Both the position numbers and the translations under genes were made by a program. Positions 9,487 to 17,701 of a DNA stretch of 37,611 nt are shown in pieces (position 1 is the first letter of the stretch; the number at the start of each line of letters is the position of its first letter). The notes under the pieces are model-generated. The model was not told where the DNA came from. It did not search any database and saw only the letters and a program-made list of their open reading frames with translations. The stretch is from Corallococcus interemptor. Lineage in GTDB: Bacteria > Myxococcota > Myxococcia > Myxococcales > Myxococcaceae. The stretch lies in assembly GCF_003668875.1 (NCBI RefSeq), contig NZ_RAWM01000088.1, positions 1 to 37,611 of the forward strand. The letters run 5' to 3'.

Positions 9487-9528
9487 GGCCCCGTCCGGTG
9501 GGTGCAGCCCGGGCGGGGCCTTTCTTTC
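9487..9528 (+). terminator. Intrinsic terminator between PA14 and Rhs genes
   Basis: GGCCCCGTCCGG (9487-9498) pairs with CCGGGCGGGGCC (9509-9520), a twelve-pair stem with one G-U pair and a ten-base loop. It is followed at once by TTTCTTTC (9521-9528). This is the clearest Rho-independent terminator in the window. It lies 33 bases after the PA14 gene stop and ends 36 bases before the ATG of the Rhs gene. The Rhs gene therefore needs read-through or its own promoter inside or before this gap. Confidence 0.75.
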
Positions 9529-9563
9529 AGTGTCTGTCTTTCCTTCCTTCATGGGATTTCGTC

Positions 9564-12500
9564 ATGCGAAGCATGTTGGCTTTGATGGCCGGGCTGTGGT
9601 GTGGGCAGGCGTTCGCCCAGCCCTTCAATGATGCGTTGGTGCAGGCGCCGCAGTTGGGCGCGCCCACGCGCGGGAGCCTGGCGGGGCAGTACGCGGCCAC
9701 GGACCTGGGGCCCGCGGACGTGAGCCGGGGCGGCTTCAGTCTGGCCTCCACGTTCGCCGCTCCCTCGGAGCGCGGCGTCCTCCAGGCCGGAGTCTTTCCC
9801 ACCTACTCACCGGAGGGAGGCATCGGGGAATGGGGCCAGGGCTGGGGCGTGTCGCTGGCGGTGACGCGCACGCGGGTCCTGGGTGAGTTGGATTACGCGA
9901 CCGATGACCTCACCGGGCCCTGGGGCCGCATGGTGAAGGGCACGGACGGGTGGTGGTACCCCGTGGGCCTCAAGGGCCACGTGCGCATGCAGGAGCAGGG
10001 CGACACGCTGGTGGCCGTGCTCCCGGACGGCAGCCGCTGGACCTTTGGCGGCAGTGCCCGCGTGTCGACGGCGCGCGGCACCTACGCATGGCACCTCACG
10101 CAGGTGGCGGACGTCACCGGGCACAAGACGCAGCTCACGTGGACCGCCAATGACTCCGGGCGCCTGTTCCTGACGGCGGCCCATTACGGAGGCCTGGGGG
10201 ACGACTTCCAGCAGCGCGTGGACTTCATCCATGAGCCGGTGGTGACGCCCTTCGTGGACTGGCGCTCCGGCCAGGCGCTGCGGCTGGACCGGCGCGTGTC
10301 GCGCGTGGACGTGCGCACCAAGGACGCGGTGACGGGGCAGTTCTCGCTGCGCTGGAGCCACGCGCTGGGCTACCGCCAGGACTCGCTGGGGCCTGCTTTC
10401 CATCTGGAGTCCGTGCAGCAGACGTACGCGTCGGGCCAGTCCACGCCGGTGGTGACGTATGTCTATGAGAACGCCGCGGACTTCCTTCCGGCCGCGGCCG
10501 CGCGCTCCATCCCCAAGTTCGACGGCGTGATGCTGGCGTACTCCGAAGGGGTGGCCCTGCCCTCGGAATCCACGCCGCTGGACGACGGCGAGGACGGGCT
10601 GGTGGACCTGGAGCACCGCGCGGACTTCAGCCTCATCCGTCAGGGGCCAGGGGGCTACACCTTCGAGCCGCTGCCCGCGCTCGCGCCGGATGCGCGCTTC
10701 GAGTGCCGGCCGGATGCCTCGGCGTACAACCTGCCCCGGCTGCTCGCGAAGATGCGGCCCCAGGAGGACAACCACCAGGTGGTGTCGCTCGCCTGGAACG
10801 CGTACCTGGCGAAGACGGAACTGCTGGTGTGCGAGCGGGACGGGCACCCGGTGCACCAGGGCTGGATCGACGACTACTGGGTTCCCGGCCCGAACACGCG
10901 CGTGGTGGACCTGAACCGCGATGAGCGGCCGGACCTGCTGGACGTGTTCCCGGGTGGCTACCGCGTATTGCCCAACCAGAGCACGGCCACGAGCTACGCG
11001 TTCGCGGACGTCCCGGTGACAGGCACGCTGAACCTGCAGGTCTATCCCCAGGCCACCTGGGTGCACGACTTCAACGGAGACAGCGTCGCGGACCTGGTGG
11101 TGCGCTACGGCAACGACCTCTTCGTCTACGAGGGCAAGGGCCAGTTCCAGTTCGAGCCGGAGCCGCGCATCTACGAAGCGCGCTTCCCGGACGGCATGCA
11201 GGTGTCGCTCGCGGGCTTCGAGCTGAGCTTCACGGACGTCAACAACGACGGCCTGAAGGACGTCATCGCGGGCAGCTACTACGGGGCGCTGCTGCTGGTG
11301 AACGACGGGACGCGGCTGGTGCAGGTGCCCGTCCCGGCGCTGGAGCTGCTGACCTGGAACTCCAGCTTCCCGGTGGCGCAGGACCTGGAGGGCACGGGCA
11401 ACACGGAGCTGTTCTTCGTGGAGAATGGCTTTGCCCGATCCGTGGCGCTGAACCGCCCGGGCACGGGGCTCCTGAAGTCCGCGGATGACGGCAAGGGAAC
11501 GCGGCTGGAGCTCACCTACGCCCGCAGCCCCGTGGCCCTGCGTCAGGGCGCTCGCCAGCCGGTGCTGGACACCCTGACGGTGCGGGCCAGCGGGGAGGAG
11601 GCGAGGAGCTACCAGTACACCTATGAGCAGCCGGTGATGCACTCGGTGGGGCGGTTCCTGCTGGGCTACGGCCAGGTGACGCGTGAGGGCGCGCACGTCG
11701 TGGAGGAGATGTCCTTCCTCAACGAGGACGACAACGCGGGCCTGCTGGTGTCCTCGCGCGTGCACGATGACAAGGCGCCCCGGGTGGAGACGTTCTCCGT
11801 GCTCCAGTACGAGGATGCGTCGCTCGCGGGTGTGTCCTGGAAGCGGCCCCGGGCGCAGGAGCAGGGCTGGCGCTCCACGGAGGACAACCAGCGGGTCTCG
11901 GAGTCCACCGGGTACGAGGCCTACACGGCGGACGTCTGCCCATCGCGGGTGGTGACGACGACCGCGCAGGGAACGCTGACCACGGAGCGGACGCGGGCGT
12001 CGGTGCCCGGTCTGGGCTCGGCGCTGCACTGCCTGGAGAGCGGGACGGTGCTGACGGGGCAGCATGCGCAGCAGCCCTGGATGGACTTCCGCCATGAGGG
12101 CGTCGTGGAGCGCGACTCGCGCGGGCTCGTCACTGCCGTGCGCAGCGTGGCGGGCGGCCAGACGCTGACGCTGCAGGAGGTGGCTTACAACCCGGACGCG
12201 TCGCTGGCGTCCATCTCCGTGCCGGGCAAGGGGACGGCGTATTTCCACCACGACGCGGTCCGGCGGCAGCTCCAGCGTACGGAGGCCCCGGATGGATTCG
12301 TGACGCGGGTGGTGGACCGCGCTCCGCTGACGGACGCGGTGCTGACGTTGGAGGTGAATCGGGGCGGGACGCCCTACCAGCGCTACTTCCGTTACGACGG
12401 GCAGGAGCGGCTGAGCAGCGAATGGGACAGCCTGAATGGCTCCGAGCTCAATCCCAAGCAGACCTATGGCTATCAGTACGCCACGGCGACGAAGCCTGGA

Positions 12501-15356
12501 TCCTTCCAACTGTCCATGCTGGTGGATGGTTCGCAGGGGGCGGTGCGGGAGTCCATCGAGTACGTCACGGCCTCGGGTGATTCGCTCACCACGGCGAACC
12601 GGATTCCGGAGGGCTGGACCTTCGGCGGGCTGAGCCGCCGGGATGGAGCGCACGCGGAGCTCCGCATGCTGCTGCGGCCGGCGATGGGGCCGTCCGTGGA
12701 CATGCAGGGCATGGACTACACGGCGCTGCTTCAGGGAAGCCGGCAGGTGGCCTTCCAGAGCGCGTCCGCCTTCGGCCATGACGTGGCGACCCGCACCGCC
12801 TTCCACGAGGGCGTGGAGAAGCAGGTGGCGACGAGCCTCGGCTTCGAGGCCGGAGCGCTGACCCAGACGGCCGTGGAGAACGGGACCTTCACCGCCAGCC
12901 GCACGATGGACGCGGCGAAGCGCGTGCTCTTCCAGGAGGACGAGGCCCACACCCGCTACGGCTACCACTACGACGCGTCCGGGCGCCTGCGGGAGGTGAT
13001 CATGCCGGACGGCGCGACCCACCGCGTGGAGTTCGACGGACATGGCCGCGTGAGCCGGCTGGTGCGCCATGGCGTCGCCACCGTCGAATACGCCTACGAC
13101 GCGACGACGGGGCAGCTCACCCAGAAGCGCTTCCTGTCTCCGGCGGGAGTGGCGCAGCGCCAGGTGTCGTTCGAATACGACTCGCTGGGCCGGGCCTCCA
13201 AGGAGACGCACAGCGCTTCGGGCGTTGGAGCGCAGGTGTACCGCTACTTCCACGACGGGTCCTCGCCCTCGAGCGGGCCGAAGCTGGACCAGAAGGGGAT
13301 GCTGACGGCCGTGTCGGGTGACGGCTACGTGAAGACCTTCACGTACCGGGAGGACGGCAAGCTGACGTCGCGGACGCTGGAGCTGACGGGCTGGCGCACG
13401 GTGCAGACGCAGCTCGCGTACAACGACGCGGGGGATGTCTCCAGCACCACCACCGTGGTGAAGCATGCGAATGGCGCGGTGCTGTCGTCCGACACGCAGG
13501 CGTACAAGCTGGACGCGTACGGGCGGCTGCACGAGGCCTGGCTGGGGACGGGTGCCACGGCGCCGGCGCCGTGGGCCTTGCTCGCGTATGACGGCGAGGG
13601 ACGGGTGTCGTCGGTGGACTTCACCGGCGGGACGCACGTGGGCTTCGGCTACGACGCCTTCACCCGGCGCCGGGTGACGCAGACGCAGTCCACGGCCACG
13701 TGGAGCGCCGCGACGGCGCAGCGGTTCAACACCCGCGGCCTGGTGGAGTCCGAGGACTTCACGGTGGGCGCGCAGGTCTGGCAGCGCGACTACGCGTATT
13801 CCGCGCAGGGCTTCCTCACGCAGGCGCAGGACGCGCACGACAGCTACGCGTATGGCTACGCGCCCGAGGGATTGCCCACGTCCATCGAGGAGAACGGCAC
13901 GTCGCGCGCGGTGACGCGCACGGGCAACACGCTCACCGCGGGCAACGTCACGTACACGTTCGATGCGCTGGGCCGGGCGGTGACGAAGGGGGACCTGGCG
14001 CTCACGTACGGGGCCAACGGGCACGTGGCCACGGCGACGCGTGGCACGACGCAGTGGAATTTCCTCTACGACGAGACGGGCCAGCGCATCCTCAAGCGCG
14101 AGGGCACGGTGCCGGTGGCCGCGTACCTGGAGGCGGGGGAGTACCTGGACGCGACGGGCCTCACGCTGCCGGTCCACTTCGCCGGTCAGCTCGTGGGCGT
14201 CATCCAGCAGGGCGTGTTCCGCCCGCTGGCGGCGGACACGCGGGGAACGCTGCTGACGGACACGACGGGTGCGCCGTTCGTGGCGTCGCCATACGGCAAC
14301 CGCGCTTCGCACCCGGATGTCTCCGCCGCGATCGAGTACGTGCAGAAGGGCTACGACGCGGACCTGGGCGTCATCCGCATGGGCGTCCGTGATTACGACG
14401 CCACGTTGGGGCAATTCCTCACACCGGACGGCCTGTTCCTGGAGTCGCCGGAGATGTGCCTGGGGAGCCCGGGCGAGTGCAACCTGTACTCGTACGCACG
14501 TGGCAACCCGACGGGGTTCACGGACCCGAGTGGCAGGTGCGCGGCCAGCCTGGAGAAGGGTATCGACTGCATGGCGCAGCCACTGGCGCAGGGTGTCGCC
14601 ATCGAGCAGTTGATGACGGAGGCGTGGAGGGACGGCAGCTACGGCACAGCGACAATCGCGGGCGTCCTGAGCGTGGGCAACGGCGCAATCGTGGTGTCGG
14701 CGTTCGTGGCCCAGGGGGTGATCGACGTCGGCAACGGGACCTACATCGCGACCTCCGGATTCTGGGAGGGGAACTACGACAAGGCGCTGGACGGATCGAT
14801 CCGGACGTTGTTTGCCTTTACGGTCGCACGAATGGGGCAGGCCTCCGCGGCGATGAGCGCGGAGCTTTCAATGGAAGGCCGGATCGCTGCGGGCTTGCGC
14901 AAGGCAGGCACGACGGGAGCAGCTTCAACAGAAGCAACCTCTACGACGACGTCAATGTCATCCACCGCGAAAGCGAGCGCCAGGGTATTGGCCCGTGGCG
15001 CACCTGAAGGTGGAGGCTTTGCCTACGGTGTTACAGCGGAAGAAATCTCCGCTATCAACAGGACCTTTGGGGGAACGGCCTTGAGGCAGGGACGTGATCC
15101 GAGTTCCGCTGTCGCCAATGCTTTGCGTTATAATGGATTCTACAAGAAAGCTGCGGCGATGATCAGGGAGATTGCTGATCAGATGTATGACAATGGGGCC
15201 AAGAGGACGGCCAATGCAGTGTATGACCTGCTCATGGAGAGGAATGGTATCGTGAACGGTGTCACAAGGGCGGAAGTGAAAGACATCATTACGAAAATCG
15301 CCAACGGTGAGTTGAGAGAAGTGCCCGATATCGCCAAGGCATTGCAGGGGTTCTGA
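9564..15356 (+). CDS. Exported SpvB/FG-GAP/Rhs polymorphic toxin
   Basis: The ATG at 9564 gives 1930 residues with a Sec signal peptide, MRSMLALMAGLWCGQAFAQ, cut near AFA-Q. An earlier in-frame start would bury this signal. The domain order matches Tc-toxin B/C and SpvB-type proteins. First is an SpvB-like beta region at about 56-100 (GGFSLASTF, then PEGGIGEWGQGWGVSL). Next are FG-GAP/VCBS-like calcium-type repeats at about 447, 499 and 556 (DLNRDERPDLLD, DFNGDSVADLVV, DVNNDGLKDVIAG). A TcdB-like segment at about 641-674 (GKGTRLELTYARSPVALRQG) follows, then many YD/Rhs repeats (YHYDASGRLREV, YDSLGRASKE, FDALGRAV). The Rhs core end lies at about 1597-1658 (VRDYDATLGQFLTPDG, NLYSYARGNPTGFTDPSGR). 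Such shells enclose and then release the C-terminal piece. Residues 1659-1930 are variable: a hydrophobic stretch, a Ser/Thr/Ala linker and a final domain of about 118 residues that I cannot assign. No T6SS PAAR or VgrG domain is present. Confidence 0.88.
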   Translation: MRSMLALMAGLWCGQAFAQPFNDALVQAPQLGAPTRGSLAGQYAATDLGPADVSRGGFSLASTFAAPSERGVLQAGVFPTYSPEGGIGEWGQGWGVSLAVTRTRVLGELDYATDDLTGPWGRMVKGTDGWWYPVGLKGHVRMQEQGDTLVAVLPDGSRWTFGGSARVSTARGTYAWHLTQVADVTGHKTQLTWTANDSGRLFLTAAHYGGLGDDFQQRVDFIHEPVVTPFVDWRSGQALRLDRRVSRVDVRTKDAVTGQFSLRWSHALGYRQDSLGPAFHLESVQQTYASGQSTPVVTYVYENAADFLPAAAARSIPKFDGVMLAYSEGVALPSESTPLDDGEDGLVDLEHRADFSLIRQGPGGYTFEPLPALAPDARFECRPDASAYNLPRLLAKMRPQEDNHQVVSLAWNAYLAKTELLVCERDGHPVHQGWIDDYWVPGPNTRVVDLNRDERPDLLDVFPGGYRVLPNQSTATSYAFADVPVTGTLNLQVYPQATWVHDFNGDSVADLVVRYGNDLFVYEGKGQFQFEPEPRIYEARFPDGMQVSLAGFELSFTDVNNDGLKDVIAGSYYGALLLVNDGTRLVQVPVPALELLTWNSSFPVAQDLEGTGNTELFFVENGFARSVALNRPGTGLLKSADDGKGTRLELTYARSPVALRQGARQPVLDTLTVRASGEEARSYQYTYEQPVMHSVGRFLLGYGQVTREGAHVVEEMSFLNEDDNAGLLVSSRVHDDKAPRVETFSVLQYEDASLAGVSWKRPRAQEQGWRSTEDNQRVSESTGYEAYTADVCPSRVVTTTAQGTLTTERTRASVPGLGSALHCLESGTVLTGQHAQQPWMDFRHEGVVERDSRGLVTAVRSVAGGQTLTLQEVAYNPDASLASISVPGKGTAYFHHDAVRRQLQRTEAPDGFVTRVVDRAPLTDAVLTLEVNRGGTPYQRYFRYDGQERLSSEWDSLNGSELNPKQTYGYQYATATKPGSFQLSMLVDGSQGAVRESIEYVTASGDSLTTANRIPEGWTFGGLSRRDGAHAELRMLLRPAMGPSVDMQGMDYTALLQGSRQVAFQSASAFGHDVATRTAFHEGVEKQVATSLGFEAGALTQTAVENGTFTASRTMDAAKRVLFQEDEAHTRYGYHYDASGRLREVIMPDGATHRVEFDGHGRVSRLVRHGVATVEYAYDATTGQLTQKRFLSPAGVAQRQVSFEYDSLGRASKETHSASGVGAQVYRYFHDGSSPSSGPKLDQKGMLTAVSGDGYVKTFTYREDGKLTSRTLELTGWRTVQTQLAYNDAGDVSSTTTVVKHANGAVLSSDTQAYKLDAYGRLHEAWLGTGATAPAPWALLAYDGEGRVSSVDFTGGTHVGFGYDAFTRRRVTQTQSTATWSAATAQRFNTRGLVESEDFTVGAQVWQRDYAYSAQGFLTQAQDAHDSYAYGYAPEGLPTSIEENGTSRAVTRTGNTLTAGNVTYTFDALGRAVTKGDLALTYGANGHVATATRGTTQWNFLYDETGQRILKREGTVPVAAYLEAGEYLDATGLTLPVHFAGQLVGVIQQGVFRPLAADTRGTLLTDTTGAPFVASPYGNRASHPDVSAAIEYVQKGYDADLGVIRMGVRDYDATLGQFLTPDGLFLESPEMCLGSPGECNLYSYARGNPTGFTDPSGRCAASLEKGIDCMAQPLAQGVAIEQLMTEAWRDGSYGTATIAGVLSVGNGAIVVSAFVAQGVIDVGNGTYIATSGFWEGNYDKALDGSIRTLFAFTVARMGQASAAMSAELSMEGRIAAGLRKAGTTGAASTEATSTTTSMSSTAKASARVLARGAPEGGGFAYGVTAEEISAINRTFGGTALRQGRDPSSAVANALRYNGFYKKAAAMIREIADQMYDNGAKRTANAVYDLLMERNGIVNGVTRAEVKDIITKIANGELREVPDIAKALQGF
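15001..15353 (+). other. Unassigned C-terminal toxin domain of the Rhs protein
   Basis: The last 118 or so residues of the Rhs protein (from GAPEGGGFAYGVTAEE to IAKALQGF) follow the core end and a low-complexity TGAASTEATSTTTS linker. They are mainly helical, with patches such as INRTFGGTALRQGRDP, YKKAAAMIREIADQMY and GVTRAEVKDIITKIANG. I recognise no nuclease, deaminase, ADP-ribosyltransferase or peptidase signature. The DNA here is much less GC-rich than the carrier: by hand count the line 15121-15180 is 27/60 GC against 44/60 for 13501-13560. A swapped-in toxin tip fits both facts. Toxicity itself is inferred from position. Confidence 0.55.
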
Positions 15357-15661
15357 TGGGCATGCAAACCCGTAAGAAGTTGTTGGCGAAGGTCTTCGAG
15401 AAATTGGGTATGGAGCCACCTCATCCAGATTGGGTGGGGATTGATCCGGTTCTTTCCATCCTGGAACGAATCCGTGAGGACGGCGCCGTTGTCGTCATCA
15501 AGCTGGATGGGGAACGGAAGTCACCAGGGGACAGTGGGCCATACTCGGTATCTGTCTTGGGAGCGCCTCTGGCTGGGGAATCCATCAGGGCGGATACACA
15601 GTCGCTCGAGGACAGCCTGACCCGGGTGATCCTTGGTTACGCAGACAGGTTCTGGAAGTGA
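15356..15661 (+). CDS. Small cytosolic protein, probable cognate immunity protein
   Basis: This 101-residue protein has no signal peptide or membrane segment. Its ATG (15356-15358) overlaps the Rhs stop codon in a TGATG junction, and AGGGG at 15346-15350 sits five bases before the start, so translation is coupled to the toxin gene. The sequence (begins MGMQTRKKLLAKVFEKLG, has GAVVVIKLDGERK, ends VILGYADRFWK) looks like a compact alpha/beta fold and I do not recognise the family. In polymorphic toxin loci the gene immediately after the toxin tip is normally the immunity gene. That is the basis of the call. It shares the lower GC of the toxin tip. Confidence 0.65.
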   Translation: MGMQTRKKLLAKVFEKLGMEPPHPDWVGIDPVLSILERIREDGAVVVIKLDGERKSPGDSGPYSVSVLGAPLAGESIRADTQSLEDSLTRVILGYADRFWK

Positions 15662-15695
15662 AGAGGCCTGATGGCGCTGACTGCTGAAGTCCTGG

Positions 15696-16021
15696 ATGAA
15701 AGCCCAGCGCGCAGACCTCCCCACGGCATTTCTTCCCTGGGAACATCGCCGGGCGACAGGACGGCCTGCTGGTGCGTGTCACGCCAGCAGGCGGTTCGTC
15801 CTGGCTGGGGATGTTCGCGTTCGGGAAGCTGGGGAAGGGAACCCGCGGCGTCTTCGCCATGCCGGACCCAGAGAAGCTTTGTGTCGTGGGATGGCTTGAA
15901 GATCGTCCAGGTGACGGAACGCTCCATCATCGGTGAGTACTGGGACATGCGGACGGAGGCGATGCAGACGTTCGAAGTCGACCTCGCCACCGGTTCCCAG
16001 GAGGGCGGCGTGGAGGGATGA
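15696..16021 (+). pseudogene. Decayed gene with frameshift and internal loss
   Basis: Three frames must be joined to read one protein. From 15696 one frame gives MKAQRADLPTAFLP. A second frame from about 15730 gives FFPGNIAGRQDGLLVRV, then TPAGGSSWLGMFAFGKLGKG and GVFAMPDPEKLCVVG. A third frame from about 15883 gives SWDGLKIVQVTERSIIGEYW and then DMRTEAMQTFEVDLATG up to the TGA at 16021. The second and third pieces read as the N- and C-terminal parts of one small cytosolic protein with its middle missing. The pieces are protein-like and GC-rich at third positions, whereas the continuous frame through the region is not. The place, just after the toxin and its coupled gene, suggests a former immunity gene or neighbour. 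The parent family is uncertain. Confidence 0.6.
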
Positions 16022-16072
16022 TGGGCGTCCACGTTCATGCGGACCGGATCACACATTCCCTGGAGGTTCCAG

Positions 16073-16441
16073 ATGCAAGCAGAGTCCGTCGAGAGCAAGG
16101 GTTACCAGATCATCGAACCATCAAGTCTTGGAATGCTTACGGCGCAACCAGACAAACATGCGTTCGCTGTCGCGATGCTTCAGTGGCTTGTCCAGGGATT
16201 GCAAGCCGAGCTGAAGGAACAACTGAGGGGCGTGGAAATCTCCATCATCCGGGTGGAGTATCAAGGTGCCTATCCGGCGCTCGGCATCAGGTATGTCAAT
16301 GAATCCAATGACCTGGGCAAGCTCATTGAACAAACCGCCGATCGTCTCCTCCAGGAACGAAGTGTTTCCGACTTCGCGGCGTTCCTCGTCAGGGAGAAGG
16401 TGGATTGGGCGCGCCGGACCGCTGACCTCATGTCGAAATAG
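16073..16441 (+). CDS. Small orphan protein at the end of the Rhs locus
   Basis: The 122-residue protein is read from the ATG at 16073, which has a good GGAGG (16062-16066) six bases upstream. The frame is open back to 16037 but without such a site. It has no signal peptide or membrane helix and looks mixed alpha/beta: SVESKGYQIIEPSSLGMLTA, FAVAMLQWLVQGLQAELKEQ, ISIIRVEYQGAYPALGIRYV, then a helical end. I recognise no family. It lies after the decayed gene, in the same lower-GC stretch and on the same strand as the toxin, so it may be another immunity gene left from an earlier toxin tip. That is inference only. Confidence 0.65.
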   Translation: MQAESVESKGYQIIEPSSLGMLTAQPDKHAFAVAMLQWLVQGLQAELKEQLRGVEISIIRVEYQGAYPALGIRYVNESNDLGKLIEQTADRLLQERSVSDFAAFLVREKVDWARRTADLMSK

Positions 16442-16459
16442 CGGCTGCCGCGAAGCGGA

Positions 16460-17182
16460 TCACCCCGCCAGCGGCAGGCCGTCCGTGGACTCCACCAGGA
16501 CGTTGCCGGGCACCCAGCCCAGCAGCCCGGTGGATGACCTCACCAGGTACTGGACCTCCCCCTTCGTGGGGACGCTCGCGGCCAGCACCTGCACCTTGGA
16601 GCCCTGTGCCGTCGTGGCCAACACCGCGGAGCCTGTGCGGCTCTGCGTCAGCGGGAAGGACTTCTTCACCGTGGCCTCCACGCCCACCGCGTAGAACTCC
16701 TGCGGCACGTGCACCAGCTTCCACGCCTTGCGGTCCAGCGTGTACTTGTCGCGCCTCTGCCAGAACCCCATCCACGTATCGACCAGGACGATGCCGTTGC
16801 CCTTCGCCTCCGTCAGCGCGCGCACGTCCCCCAGCGGCTTCACCGCCTTGCCGTCGTAGCCATAGAGGAAGAAGCGGTGGTCGTCGTCCATGTCCCCCAG
16901 CGTGTGGACCAGGAGCTCCTTCCACTTGTCGCCCGTGTCCAGGTCCACCACCGTGAAGCCGCGCACCTCGTTGCCGGACGCGTTGCCCTGCAACGTGGCG
17001 CTCCCCGCCTTCAGCGTGAACTTCCCTCCCTCTCCCGCCGTGAGCGACACCGTGTCCGGCTTGCCGTCCCCGTCCAGGTCCACCTGCGCGGACTTCACGG
17101 GCTCGTCGTTCTTCTGTGCCCACGCGGGCACACCGGTCAGCAGCACGGCGGAGGACAGCACGGCCAGCAGGGGGGTCTTCAC
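16460..17182 (-). CDS. Exported protein with FG-GAP-like and SH3-like parts
   Basis: A 240-residue protein with a clear Sec signal peptide (MKTPLLAVLSSAVLLTGVPAWA, cut before QKND), so it acts in the periplasm or outside. Just after the signal comes DLDGDGKPDTVSL, a calcium-loop motif of FG-GAP/VCBS type. The C-terminal 70 residues (GSKVQVLAASVPTKGEVQYL, then SSTGLLGWVPGNVLVE) read like a bacterial SH3 domain, a fold that often binds peptidoglycan or proteins. The middle has no motif I recognise. It stands alone, convergent with the small orphan gene at 16441 with 18 bases between the stops. The molecular function is unknown. Confidence 0.75.
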   Translation of the reverse strand: MKTPLLAVLSSAVLLTGVPAWAQKNDEPVKSAQVDLDGDGKPDTVSLTAGEGGKFTLKAGSATLQGNASGNEVRGFTVVDLDTGDKWKELLVHTLGDMDDDHRFFLYGYDGKAVKPLGDVRALTEAKGNGIVLVDTWMGFWQRRDKYTLDRKAWKLVHVPQEFYAVGVEATVKKSFPLTQSRTGSAVLATTAQGSKVQVLAASVPTKGEVQYLVRSSTGLLGWVPGNVLVESTDGLPLAG

Positions 17183-17221
17183 GGAAGCAGGACCTCGGTC
17201 GGAGAGCAGGACGGCGCTACG

Positions 17222-17701
17222 CTAGCCGCCCGAGCGGCGGAAGCGCCCCCGGAAGTGCTTGTCCAGGTACACCTCCGCGTGCGCCAGGGCTTCTCGGGTC
17301 TCGGGAGGCAAGGTCAGCGAGGCCGCGGCCACCCGGGCCTGACGCATCGCGGAACCCCTTCCGCTCTCAGCGGAACCCACGGCGTCCACCTTCGCGTGCG
17401 CCGTGTCCACCACGCCCTTCGCCTCCTCCAGGGACACCTCTCCCTCCGCCAGCGCGTTGAACAGCTGGCAGCGGTAGCGGCGGCAGGCGTCCGGGCGTTC
17501 CTCGTAGACCGTGCAGCACAGGCCCTCCAGGGCAGCACAGCGCTGGGGAAGAGCCACGGCGCCGTCCTCCTTCACTAATAGGGAAAGGCCCTTCTGGCGC
17601 AGGGCTTCCGCCTCGGCGGGCTGGAGCGGCACCTGGGTGAAGAGGGTGCCGTCACAGCACATCCCGCAGTGCAGACAGAGGGTGGAGAGGGGGGAGGTCA
17701 T
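17222..17701 (-). CDS. YkgJ-family Cys-cluster protein
   Basis: A 159-residue cytosolic protein of the YkgJ/CxxCxxCC family, thought to bind zinc or iron, or an Fe-S cluster. The N-terminus has CLHCGMCC (C9, C12, C15, C16), then RCAALEGLCCTVYEERPDAC and RRYRC (C55, C62, C63, C73, C78), the expected two-part cluster. The C-terminal half is helical and not conserved. No substrate is known for most members. It lies 39 bases upstream of the exported SH3-like gene on the same strand, so the two may be co-transcribed. Confidence 0.85.
   Translation of the reverse strand: MTSPLSTLCLHCGMCCDGTLFTQVPLQPAEAEALRQKGLSLLVKEDGAVALPQRCAALEGLCCTVYEERPDACRRYRCQLFNALAEGEVSLEEAKGVVDTAHAKVDAVGSAESGRGSAMRQARVAAASLTLPPETREALAHAEVYLDKHFRGRFRRSGG

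Noticed and set aside
9435-9563. Upstream extension of the Rhs protein to 9435
   Set aside because: It would run through the intrinsic terminator and place 43 extra residues before a clear signal peptide starting at 9564.
9807-14414. Very long minus-strand open frame opposite the Rhs gene
   Set aside because: Same low-complexity Arg/His/Val composition; the plus strand has clear SpvB and Rhs motifs.
9564-15356. Type VI secretion Rhs effector
   Set aside because: The protein has a Sec signal peptide and SpvB/FG-GAP parts; no PAAR or VgrG domain or T6SS gene is in the window.
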